Part shown: one piece after another, positions 35,151-46,700 of the stretch
Numbering within the stretch: position 1 is the stretch's first letter
How the letters are laid out: each line of letters begins with the position of its first letter
NCBI GenBank assembly: GCA_021234535.1
Contig: CM037830.1
Location: 19,399,116-19,463,115 of the forward strand
Reading direction: 5' to 3'
Origin: Stichopus chloronotus
Taxonomy: Eukaryota > Echinodermata > Holothuroidea > Aspidochirotida > Stichopodidae
DNA length: 64,000 nt
Notes under the pieces: generated by a model
Database searches by the model: none
Seen by the model: the letters and a program-made list of their open reading frames with translations, nothing else
Told to the model about the DNA's origin: nothing
Program-made: the position numbers and the translations under genes

Positions 35151-36762
35151 ACTCCCAATTACGAAATTTAACTGGATAAAATGTCTGAGATCTATTTCTC
35201 AGACAGCATCATTTAAAGAAAGTAAAATATTTGCATCAAATTTGTCGGAATTTACTTTGTATTTTTGTACATTCATTTCCGTTCACCTCAGCTCCCATTT
35301 TTATTGTTCTCTATGGCTACTGGGAATATCTCACTAAATCAAAATGACAAATATTGCCAAAAAGAAAAACACATAGTCAAAAAAATACTTTCTATATTTT
35401 GTCTTTTTTTATCGTTATTCTAGCACATGTAGCTTTCGGTATAGTTGAACTACACACTCACACGCATGATGTAAAAATGCAATTGTACTAAGCAAATGCA
35501 GTCACCATTGCGCACACACAGTGTTCCTGATAAGATGAAAGGTGCCTGGAGGGCCTTGTAGGGAAAACCCAAACGAGTCCAAGTAATCAGTAAAGTGGTA
35601 GATAAAATGTCTAAATTACTTTAAGCTGAAATGTTTTCCACCATGTATAAGTGAATGAATAAAGCACAACCGTTAATAAATGTTTATATTTGATCGAGGT
35701 GAACTTAGATAATCTATGAGCATCTTGGTAACAATGATTTCGTGTCTACTTATTTTCATATTCTTTCATTTTACCAAACGTTTTAGGTTTCAAATGCTTT
35801 AAATTTAAACCTTGCATATGCAAATGAGTGTTGCCAACTTTAATAGTATGTATATATTTGTATGTATTAAACATATTGAATATAAGATGATCTCGCTGTT
35901 CATCGTTCTAATATGTCAGAGTTCGTATATGAGAAAAAAAATAAAAAAAGGAAGAAAAACACACTTGCTCAATTCTGAAAATGATTGACAAAGTATTTAT
36001 CTGCATATTTGATATTAAGAATTGCTTGTCTCAAGTTAACTGTTGCATGATGCTTTAAAGAGTTGGCTGCATGTCTAATGCAAAGGTATACAAATAATCC
36101 CCTCAAGAGAAAGTGACCAAAACAATCATGCTTTAGAATAATAATTAAATTACCTTAAATTTTTGATAATCCTTGCTACATGACCTTTATAATGGTATTT
36201 AGAAGTGTACTAACCAAACGAAACAGAGCATAACAGATCATCATCAGCAATAACATCCTTATGAATTCAAGTACGGTGAATCTAATTTCATCCCAAAATT
36301 TCTCTGAAATCTTTATTTTTTACGTAATATTAGGTGTCATTTTTTGTGATTTATAACTTGTTACAGCTAACATGAATTAAAAAGCTTTTCAAGTATATAT
36401 ATATTTAATGTGTCCATGTATATAAGGAAGAGCTCATATCATTTTGCACTTAGCGAACATATACGCCTGGCGCGTATTTCGTAACTATACCCTTGCTATA
36501 TCAGATCGATCAAATGTTGTAAGAGATCAAAAAAATCGTGTACAAATGTGTAAATGGGAGCTACAGCCCGTTTTGACACTAACAACGTGCATTCAGAAGC
36601 TGTGAATAGTTAAACATAACGCTACGTAGGCATTATTTACATCTTTACATGAGCAGACAGAAAGTAACATGTATTTGTGAGTATTCTTTGCAGTGACATG
36701 AAGAAGAATGGTTATTGTTTGAGATCGAAATGGACGTAATCCAAAAATCTACCTAGCTCTTT

Positions 36763-36900
36763 CCCCCCACAACGCCCACCCCTCCACAACACCCCCACAA
36801 CGCCCTCACACAACAACCCCCACGCCCCCCCCCCCCACACGCAACCCCCCACACGCAACCCCCCCCCCCCCACACGCAACCCCCCCCCCACAACGCCCCT
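36763..36900. repeat. C-rich minisatellite
   Basis: Irregular units of the form CACACGCAACCCCC and CACAACGCCC with C runs up to 13 bases. The opposite strand has many G runs of five or more and could form G-quadruplexes. The Gly/Cys-rich minus-strand frame across it is an artefact of composition. Confidence 0.9.
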
Positions 36901-37224
36901 TTCCTTGAGACAAATGGTAAGGTGACTATAGAGCGAGAAGTTACGAAGACTATCTTGTTCATGGCAATATTGAAAATCAAGTAGTTTAACATCTGAGCTT
37001 ACCGAATATTCTATAATTCAGTGTTCTGTCCATTTTCATTTTAACCAAATGCTATTCAGCCTTCCCTCAGGCTCTCGAACCAGTCCTACTTTTCTTCAGA
37101 TGAAAAATGTTTATTTGATGCAACTTTTCATTCATGTTGGTAGGTGATCATAACCACTAGCCGATTACACGTCCCACCATTTTTAACTGTGTCGTTACTA
37201 TGTCATAAAACCATATGCTAATGA

Positions 37225-37285
37225 TTTATTCTGAACGTGAATGGATACTACTATCAAGGTGGCGTCTTTGTCTCTCTTGTTTATT
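37225..37285 (-). promoter_or_regulatory. Candidate caveolin polyadenylation signals
   Basis: The minus strand reads AATAAA at 37280-37285 and at 37225-37230, 165 and 220 bases beyond the caveolin stop codon. Both positions suit a short 3' UTR. No other evidence. Confidence 0.4.
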
Positions 37286-37449
37286 TTTAGTTTGTTTTAC
37301 TTCTGCATTGTGGAATCCTTTAACCTCTTCACGATCAAAGCACCCAACTCCAGCCGGTATAAGTGAGTCGTCGATATGTATCCTCATAGCTAGCTATAAC
37401 TAACTACATTTCTCAAGTAGAAGAGGATCCATTCTTGAATTAACCGTCG

Positions 37450-37815
37450 TCATGGGTACTCTCCGGCTCCATTTCCGTCTGACCGTATGAAGTTCACTTT
37501 AATCCTCGAGTAGATTAGTGCGATAGAAGTGTAAATTGGATCGCAGAATGTCTTGACGCATAACGCAAAGACTCTGCTGACGCATTTCAACTCGATGAGG
37601 AAAGCTTTCAAGAACGGCACGACGTACCAGATGTGGCAGAATGCCAAACAGGCGAAGGTGATTCCCCAGATGAAAGCCGCGGGAACAGCGCAGACGTAGG
37701 AACAGATACGATAGCACCAAAACTTGCTACCGTTGTAAGTTTTGTATGTACATACCCATACCTTATCATCACTGTGAAGTCCGTCTGGCTCGGCAAATAT
37801 ATCAGGAAATTGGAC
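37450..37815 (-). other. Caveolin shared exon 2 (scaffolding and intramembrane domains)
   Basis: Bounded upstream by the acceptor tttttttcag/GTCCAATTT and ending at the stop codon at 37450. All diagnostic caveolin sequence is here. A minus-strand (TG)n stretch lies just upstream, beyond the acceptor, near 37896-37920. No second copy of this exon was seen anywhere else in the window. Confidence 0.92.
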
Positions 37816-40800
37816 CTGAAAAAAAGAATAGAAAACGAGATAAAGGGTGTTATCATCGAAATATGTGACCACAAGAAATGGCCCATCATCATATGCACAC
37901 ACACACACGCAGACATACACACTGGCACTTACTTTATATTTATTTATGTGTGTGCTTGTTTGATGACTTGCGTCGTTCCATTATAACAATGAAATCGTTA
38001 ATGATGTGCACTACGCTGGTAACGTTGAAGTGGAGGAGACAAAACGCTAGGCGAAAGCCAAATAAGGTAAATCATCAAAGAAAAGGAGAGCAAACAAGAT
38101 CCTGATTTTCAAATCGTCCGCAATCGTAAGTGGAACCAATCGATAACCAATAGAATAATCAATTGGACAATGTTGTCATCACTACTGAGAAGGGACCCGA
38201 GAAAGCGAGTAAAATATATATATATATATATCGATCGAATGATCAAAATCAGTCCCGTTTATAACCTCGTCAAATTGTCCAAATGAGTATTCGCCGCACT
38301 AGCACATATGTCTAATTAAATATAGCCTAAGCTGTGCGAACGCCATCGTCTCGTTACTTAGGCATAGCCTGTATGTACTTGAACTCACTAAGAGATCCTC
38401 GTTAATGTTTTTCTGGTCACGTTCTTGGGCTGATATATTTTTATCAGTCGGTACACCAGTGTACGAGTCCTCCGCGTCAGTAAAAGTCCGTGGCGGTGGC
38501 AGGGAACCGACCGTCGCGTAGTCACCGGACGAATGAAACGGTACGTCATTCTCTGCTGTTTTAAAGTTTCTACCAGGTTCGACAACCCGTCTCGGCCTAT
38601 CTTCATCGATAACAGTCGAAAACGAAATAACGCGTGGTCCCGATTTTCCCTTGCTTGTGTGGCCCGCGGTCGTCACGTCGTCCGCCATATTTGGGAAACT
38701 ACCGTACTCAGTCTTTCGACTTTCGTTTAGTGGAATGTACAACAATTGTCATAGCTATGTGTCCGACGTATAACGTTTATGCACAGAAGCCTAGCCTTTT
38801 TTTTTGGTTTTTTTTTTGAGAGGGTTGGTACACTAACAAACTGATGAACTTAGAACTACCTGAGAATAACAGGTCCTTTCAGCAGAGTTGTTGATGCGTG
38901 TTGTTACGATGAATTATTGTCAACCATAATATCATCTGAGTAACAGCCTACTCAAGGTTATGATAGGTAAAATGCACTCAGGCGAGTGTAGTGCAAATGC
39001 CCTATACCTACAATAACCCTGTAACAGCACCAGTAGCAATGAGGTCTAAAGTATACATGATTGAATGCCGTTGGGTTCTGCCAACATTTCGACAAGATAT
39101 TTAAATGAGACACACTTCATCTTAATTATACCCACATATATAACAATGAAAGCTTGACTTTAAAAACTTACATGGATAAATGCCATGTATACACTTGCTA
39201 ATATAAACGATGAAGGTCATATTCGCTATTTTGCTTGCTGGATTCGACATGTGAATTCGGGTAATCGTAAGACTTACAATCCAACTCAAACACAGTTTTA
39301 ATAAGGCAACTGTCCCTAACATCTTCAATAAATTTCTGCAGTTTTAGAACAATTTTACAGTTCTGAAGGAGAGATACAAAGTGGTAACTTTACCAATGAG
39401 ATGTGCAGAAAATTTGAGGGAAGGAAAGGTGTGATTGTGTATGGGTATAAGATGGGGGTGGGGACTGGGGAATGTTTACGGTCTCGAGCCACCCATTTGC
39501 ATTGCATTTACCACATTACGTGGGCCTACTTGAATATGAATAAATAAATTTATTCATACATCAAATATCAAAATTTAAAGAGAAATAGAAAGATTGTAAC
39601 TCAACAGCAACAGCCAGTGGGTCTATCTAGCGGGCAAAAAACAATGAAACTTGGGATCTCAGTTTGCAAGACATAGTGATCGATCCAGTTTTACTTCACG
39701 ACATAGGCTATACATGTATTAGAACATTTGAACATGATAAACATGTATAGGTGTACTGGGTGCTGCACATATCACCGTGTCCTATTATTATACAGTTTCA
39801 ATCAAGACAAATCAACTAATCAAGAAATTAATCAGACAAGTCATTTAATTTAATCTCCATAGCTTCCACAGATATACCAAACCATTCCTAGTTATTATAA
39901 TGGTATCAAAAACAAAGGACAATCATAACTATTTCATTGTTGTTGAAGTTTGCGCTTTAAATAATTTGGATGAAAAGGTCATAGTGTAAGTAAATTCCAA
40001 GGAGGAACCCTACAACAGGTAATCAAGGGCGAAGTCAGGGGGAAGGGTCGAAGGAGCCCTGCTCTCCCCCATACTTTACGAAAATCGTAGCTACACCCCT
40101 GGGTAATTGGTGTCTTTGTCGTCTCCTCCTTTAGGTTACCTCTGGCTAAATATATAATCATTTTCTTTTCAGTGCCTCACTGCTGAAAGATAACGTGTAA
40201 CGCCGGTAAGTTACTGCGAGAAAAATCTTCTTTGAAGTCATTGACCCTAAAGTGTGCATTTAAGCATTGAAGGCTTGAAAATTGACGCCAATGCAAAAAA
40301 AAAATAGTTTGGACTGACTGGGGACTGAGCTAAATAGGCGCAGTAAAAATACAAGTCTCAGCAATTAGAGTATGATGATTTTATAATATTATTATTTTCA
40401 TAGTATGGATGATCCGGGAGCTGGAAGAATCCCACCACCCCCCCCCCCCCCCCTCTGGAATGGTATAGCACAGATCACGGGGTCATTCACTACTGTGACT
40501 AATGACATTCGTTCACAAATCTAGGACTTCAAAACAAAGTTCCGATATCTTTTAAAAAATATAAGGAAAAAAGAAACTTCCCAACTATAAGCAATTTTCT
40601 ATTTTTTTTATTCAATGCTTACAACGGCTCTACCTGTCATCTTGCTGTGATATCAAAACTTGCTCTAATCATGGGTCTCCAAACTCTAATATTGGGTGTT
40701 TCAGGGACGGACCCCCCACCCCATCCTCCCAAAATCCGAAGTTGACCCTTTTCATTTTTTTTTAATTGAAAACCGGTTAATCCTCCCGACTAAGTGATTT

Positions 40801-42506
40801 CCCCCACTGAATTCAGAGGTTGGGGAGCTGTTCCCCCCCCCCCCCCCGTAAGCCATACGTTATCATGTTGTCAAACAAGAGAAAGTCAAATTTATTAAAA
40901 TCGTTTGGAATCTCTGTATTGGCTGATGCATTCTGATAAAAATATGCTTAATATTTCAACCAGAGATGTGGTCAAATGAGAGAATATTCTGGGGCTTCTC
41001 GGCTGAACTCCACCCGAGTTTGCCTCCTGGACCCACCAGGGACCCTTAGATGGGCCCCTGAACCCCACTCGCTAAGCACGAATGTTTTGCCCATCCCACG
41101 AGTTTCATTTGTTCGCTGTATGCCACCCCATTCCAAAATCCTGTTACCTACTATTGTTCTTTTTTTTTCGGGGGGGGGGGGGCAATGGTGCGAATCTGTC
41201 TTCATAGGCTGACCGCTTCATCTACGAAGCCTTCCCCTCCATTTGGTAGTGCCACTCCTTTCACGAAGACAGAGAGTATGTAAAATGCTATAATATTCAT
41301 GGTCTGGAATTACTCCCTTCTTTGTAGTGTTATCTTAATCAGTTTTAAGTTATTGGTCTCAGCCAAGGATTGCCCAGAATTCACAATTAACGAACTAATG
41401 AGCCACAAAACTTCTTTCCCCAAATTCGCGAAACTAACTGCATTTTTCAGAAAATTGAAACTAAACTTTGCAATTGTTCACCTTTTCTTTTACAAATCGC
41501 CTCGGCCTGTATGGACGGGGACAGCGGTGGGGACATGGCCCCAAGCAAGGTTTTTTTGGGGGTGCCACAAGAGTGAAAAGCGAGGCTGTGGAGACTGGGA
41601 GGGCAATTTCTGACGATATAGGGGGTATTTCTATCCAAAAAGTTGATAGTACCCTTGGGGCCAACTGATGTCTGCTCTCCGCTCAGATAGTCTTTCCACA
41701 AGTCCAGCTAGCGTGTGAGTGATGATGGCCCCATTGAGTCTCTCCCCCAGGAATGCCCCCTCTCCAAATTAGTGCATGGCGGTGGAAAACTAGGGGGGAC
41801 ATTTGTGCCTAAGCCCCAATGACATGAATGGGGGCTAAAGCTATGTCCCAGAGTAAATGAAAGAGGATACCGTACATAATTCATAAAGATTCTTGTATCA
41901 TCTCAACCCATTTGATATTAATTGCCATTTTTCACAGACTTTCTCTATCAATGTTTAGTAATTATAGAATTTCTATTTCAAGCCTGGTTACACGTCGTTT
42001 AAAACAACCAGGAAATGTCGTTTCCGGTCATCGATGGGGAAGGGGTGGGGGTTGTAGAGCCGTGATGTTTCTTGTTAACCCCCCCCCCCCCCCCGCTTAA
42101 TCAAAGTGACGCTCCTCTTAGATAATTCTCCACGTGTCCCTTTTTATGTTGGAGCCCACCGAAAAAACCCTAGATCCTACCCTGTGTGTGACCAAAGGGT
42201 CACGTAACGGTTATTCAGAGTTTCATTTCTTCGCAAAGACTTCAATGATGGGCCCTCGATGTCCTACTACTCATCACGTGACTAAGGTTCTTCTAAGTCC
42301 CTTACCTTCAAATCTGCATCATCCTCACCATGGAGTTCCTGTGGGTCTCTGTTATCCAGGCTCAGACCTTCCGGTACGACGAGTTCCTTCGGTTTCTTAG
42401 GCGGCTTCTGCCCTTGCTTAGCGGCCTTACCGTCCCCTCTCGGAGCCTCCTCGAACGACTGGTATTCCCTGTCGACGTCCAAATCGATTTTTTCTTGGTC
42501 AGCCAT
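37450..42506 (-). CDS. Caveolin, one gene with two alternative first coding exons
   Basis: Membrane scaffold protein of caveolae or related plasma-membrane domains. Shared exon 2 is 37450-37815 (121 residues). It contains FPDIFAEP in place of the family signature FEDVIAEP, a scaffolding segment DKVWVCTYK...KFWCYR, and the hairpin intramembrane segment with its conserved proline (AVPAAFIWGITF). It continues with HIWYVVPFLKAFLIELKC and the cysteine positions that are palmitoylated in Cav1 (KCVSRV, TFCDP). First exon A is 38389-38688 (100 residues, MADDV start) and first exon B is 42306-42506 (67 residues, MADQEK start). Both end in phase 0 after a caveolin-like acidic block (RDQKNINEDLL and NRDPQELHGEDDADLK). 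Either joins exon 2 in frame, giving 221 or 188 residues, against about 150-180 for known caveolins. AATAAA on this strand lies at 37225-37230 and 37280-37285. The family is clear; use of both exons is inferred. Confidence 0.9.
38389..38688 (-). other. Caveolin proximal first coding exon (A)
   Basis: Starts at the ATG at 38688 (MADDVTTAGH) and ends at TTA/gtgagt. It is exactly 300 bases, phase 0. The final 15 residues (ISAQERDQKNINEDLL) match the conserved N-terminal block just before FEDVIAEP in vertebrate caveolins (NRDPKNINED). The first 80 residues are polar and Ser/Thr/Pro-rich, with no recognised motif. The 573-base intron to exon 2 is short. Confidence 0.88.
38689..42305 (-). other. 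Interval between the two caveolin first exons
   Basis: Presumably intron for the distal isoform and promoter/5' UTR for the proximal one. It is repeat-rich, with pure C or G runs at 40438-40453, 40833-40847, 41170-41182 and 42079-42094, and an R1-family copy at 41885-42140. No coding exon was found, and in particular no second caveolin exon 2. Confidence 0.6.
41885..42140 (+). repeat. Dispersed repeat family R1, fourth copy
   Basis: Shares ATTCTTGTATCATCTCAACCCATTT, TTTTTCACAGACT, TTCTATTTCAAGCCTGGTTACA and the CTCTTAGATAATTCT tail with the copies at 24.6-25.7 kb and 51.9 kb. It ends about 165 bases from the distal caveolin exon and contains a 16-base C run. Confidence 0.65.
42306..42506 (-). 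other. Caveolin distal first coding exon (B)
   Basis: Starts at the ATG at 42506 (MADQEKIDLD) and ends at AAG/gtaagg, exactly 201 bases, phase 0. A lysine-rich stretch (GQKPPKKPKE) precedes LDNRDPQELHGEDDADLK, which aligns with the same pre-signature caveolin block as exon A. It could instead be the orphan first exon of a second caveolin whose second exon has been lost. Confidence 0.75.
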
Positions 42507-43781
42507 ATTTCACGATGGCTTACCCCGACGCTCTTCTATCCTTAAAATTATAGATAGAAGTTCAATGGCTCTGTGATAACCCGTTGTAGAGCGGATCACC
42601 TTTTGCGTCCGTTTCGAGATGCTTTACACTAATACGATTGTCAAGTGGGGATTTCTTAGCGAAAAGAAGTTACAAACTAAATCAAGGCCAGAGTGCCATT
42701 TATTTTTCCCTATCGGAGGTCTGCTACAGAGTTTCTAAGGCCTTTAAATTTCTCTCACCTCTGGGGTCATTTGACCGTTACAACACAAACACCTAATTTC
42801 AGTCCTTTATGGTACCAGGTCATACGAAGAAGTGAAAAGAAGACACACAAACGATCAGTCTTACGTGGGATAATTCACACACAGTTCGGATAAACCTGTA
42901 TACACTGACGTAATCAATCATTAATTAGTAGATACCAAACAAAACGAATGCATTCCAAACAACGAGCCTTGTAAAAAACAATAAAATCCGACCTTTGGAA
43001 CGTAATCACAAGTGTAAAGATAATCAGTACTCTAGCAACTTGAAAGGTCATAAGTCGATAAAACAATTTGCAGAGCATCTTTGATTAGGTTAATTTTTCA
43101 CTGGAAAATAGTATAGTGCAATATTGTGTCATGTGATATCACTTTATGCCAGGTTTGTTATATTAATGATGATGAGCGGGCCATTTGATAAAGTTTTGGG
43201 TCGTCTTAAAATTAAAATTACCTGTAATAACCAAAGCTATTACGTAATTACCTTACAATTAACTCAACAAAAAGAGCGTTGTGATCGTAACATAACTAAG
43301 AAAAAGAAGAACTATTTTCACTGCATAGGCCTAATCTGCAAGAGTGTTTCCACTATCAAGATTTTCTCGTGCATTCCCAAATTGATGAACTGCCTCCCGG
43401 TAGTCAAAGAAAATGATAATAAAAAGTCAAACACCCAGTTAAGACGAGATCCCACCTTTCCCGCAAGTTACACACACAAACACAATTCTTATCAGATCTG
43501 ATATCCCTCCCCCACCCCACAAATTAATTCACAGACACAGTTCAAATCAGTCCTTATCCCCTTTCCCCTTGAATAAAGACTCTCACACACACACAGTTAT
43601 CCCCCATATAGGTAAACTCACAGACACTTGCTATGAGACCTGATGCCCCTCTCCCCCACGCTTAATATACTCGCAGATATGATTTCCCAACGACACCACC
43701 TCCAAAATAAATTCACAGACACAGTTTTGACCACGATGTATCCCCCCCCCCCCCCCACATGGGTCCTCCCCACATATAAAC
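42507..43781 (-). other. Spacer between the small receptor and distal caveolin exon
   Basis: Should contain the receptor 3' UTR and the distal caveolin promoter. The right third is the CACAGACACA-type tandem array. No core promoter motif stands out. Confidence 0.5.
43460..43781. repeat. Imperfect tandem array with CACAGACACAGTT-type units
   Basis: Units of roughly 60 bases recur four to five times. Each combines a block like AATTCACAGACACAGTT (43525, 43714) or AACTCACAGACACTTG (43616) with a CTGATATCCCTCCCCC-like block (43500, 43642) and a C run. The array is highly diverged and includes a 15-base C run at 43742-43756. It abuts the last exon of the small receptor. Confidence 0.6.
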
Positions 43782-46700
43782 TTAGGCAGTTTTGATCTGT
43801 TGATTTTCTTTCATCCCCAGTACGTCAGTTTTTCTCGACTGGTTTCTTTCGAATAGCCTTCTTACTTCAGGATTTCTGACGCAGATGAAAAGGAATAAAA
43901 CAAAACCTTGCAAAGAGGTACAAATACAGAATAGCGTCCCGGAGAAAGACGTGTAATTCCTGTCCGAGGGTACAATCGACAGAAATCCAAAAATCCAGGA
44001 GGGTCCCAGAAGAACCCAAAATAATCCAAATTGTTGAATTCTCGCGATGAGTTCCTTTCTTTTAGTCTGTTCGACGTCGGTGGTGACCATTTTCCGGCAG
44101 ACGACATTCCGTATCACGAGGAGAAACGCCACGAAGTTGAACAAGACCATGGTCATGATTATACAGAGGAATACGTAAAAGTGACCGCTGCCGGCTGGTG
44201 GCAAAAAACAGCTAAAAAAGGAAAAAGAAATATCGAAAAAAAAAAACATGAACGTCAATAAAACATACACAAAGTATGAACACTTCCTTTGTCAGTTGTC
44301 ACTATGATGTTATCTACTACCACAATAAATAAGGAAATAAACACAAATAACTTAAAAGGATTAAGTCATCCGTTTGTGTACTTGTTTGCTGGCTGTGGTG
44401 TGGTGTGGTGTGGATTTTTCGGTTTTGAGGGGCATATACTGCACGGTACCGTCCGTCTGTTGTATGATTTCCGGTTTTAAGGGGAAAAAGTGATCTGGTT
44501 TCAATCAGATCTCTACACTCTTAGCATCGATCGACTTTATTCATTCGTCCGTAAATGGCTTTTATCTCACATTTTCGGTTAATAAAAGCTCACACACTAT
44601 TTAGAGTAAAACAGAGACACACTATTTAGAGTAAAACAGAAACAAACACATTTTCAGGAATAAAATCCATGTGACTTTTCTTTGGGAAAACACGAGTTTA
44701 AGCCTTTACCTTATCGTCAGAAGTAATTTTGATAAACATTAGTGAATAAAATATCATAATGTAATGTAACAGAATAGGCCTACACTACAAAAGCTGCCAA
44801 GTGCAAAAAAAGAAGAAGAAGAATTGCAGTCACGTTACCAATTATATTCTTCTCCCGTGGTAACACATACTTCAACGAGAAAGGGGATCAAAGGATATAC
44901 TGTGGATCAAAACGTTCATAACGGTAAAATCATAATATTCTCCGTGTTTTCATTTAAAAAAAGGGGAAAAAATTGGCATCAACCAGACTGAATCCTCATC
45001 CGAAAAAGGAGATGACAAGAGAGGACAAACTGACTGTTATTGTGTAACGGCAACGATATATCTTATTAAATGTGTGAGGGTCCACTATGATTTAGGTCTA
45101 TACCTTTCTGTATGGACTGGACTCCTACTGTGTAACTCCTATACCACACAATATATCCCGTCTAACACAAACACTGATGGCTGAAGCTTTCACGATGCCA
45201 GTGCAGCTATTATGACCAACTGAATATCTTTGTTAAGCATGAAACGCTCCACAGAGTATTTCTCCCCTTTCTCTCTCACGTCCCATAGTTCACTGAGATA
45301 AACCATTACACCAACTGTTCCTGAGTAGCATCAAGTTTATGAGAACTTATGATTTATCGATATTATGATATTATACGTCATTCTGGTTTAATGTACTGAG
45401 GTATTCTATAATCATTGTTTCAAAATCCAAAATTTGTCAAGAAATATGCTGATAGAGACCAACATACCAAAAAGGTTGACGTCAACCCAAACAAACCACC
45501 CCACCCGACCCCCTTCTCTCGGCCAACCTTCCGTGAATGTACCATGGTTTTATTGTTAGAGTTTCGAGAGTTACCCACAAACAATCAGCGTACATGTGTT
45601 GTGGATTGTCACATCACCTCTGCATTTTACGAAGTCGTGCTTTATGTAGTTGTTTATTAATCACTATACATATCCATTAAAGTCAACGACTTATATTAAG
45701 TTCTTCATTTTCCGAAACAAATTTTCGACTTATCTTCTTCGTTTATTTCATTTTTTTTCTAAATATTGGACATCGATTGAGAGGGTCTACGCTGAAAAAG
45801 AATGAGAGAAAATGTTTACCATTTCAGCTCAGGATATTGCAAAGAAGAGTTCTTACCGTAGACTAAAACGCAGGACGCAGGTATAAAATGCCGTATGCTC
45901 ATCCTTTCATACTTGACGAATAAGAAGTACATGTTCACCGCCTCCACAGCCATCCACCCAACCGTCGATAACGCGAAGTATTTGATTGCCAGTGCTGCGT
46001 TCTTGCAAGGTATCTCTGCAGGTGATGCGACGTCTCCCGTTAAAACCGATATGTAGAACCCGATTAGACACAAACAGAGGTTTATATGTATCTTAGTGGG
46101 TTGTTTCACTCGAAGCTTTCTGGGAACAAAAACAAAAGACATTTTGTTAACAACTTTTAAATTACTTAGACTGTTGCAATTACGATTACACAGGCAAGTT
46201 GGTTCCATCGACCTCGTCCCTCCTCCGGCAAACCCGTCAAAGTTGAAATGTATTAAAACATAATCACGAATAACAAATACTGACATGGCTATTCGTTTTT
46301 ACACTTTCATTATTTAAATGTATTTATAATTTCTGTATTTTTTTTTGCCTTCTCAATTTTTCGTGCTTTCAGTATTTTACTGTGATGTTCGTGATAATCA
46401 TTTTTGTTGTTTTCCGGTCAACTCTTGTATTTAACTACATGACTTGGCTGTGGGAGACTTCAACCGAACTTAGGATATAGCAGCTTGTCCTTCACCGCTC
46501 GAAGAAATCGATTTTCCTTTCACATGGAACATATATCTTTAATATTCACTCCAAGTTTATGAGTGAATTATTTTTTGTTACTTTTTTGTCACTACCTGGA
46601 AACAATCAGTTGTTTATGAAGTGGAAGTATGCCTTTCCACAGCTGAGTCTGCTTCATTATAAGTAATGGCTTTGAGTAGATCAAATACATCTGTATGTCG

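Noticed and set aside
36753..36992. Gly/Cys-rich minus-strand frame
   Set aside because: Translation of the C-rich minisatellite; no signal peptide or domain.
38742..38745. Upstream start giving a longer caveolin exon A
   Set aside because: The extension begins at TTG, not ATG. The ATG at 38688 gives a clean start and an exact 300-base exon.
43460..43781. CRISPR-like array
   Set aside because: Units are diverged tandem repeats without unique spacers, in a eukaryotic genome.
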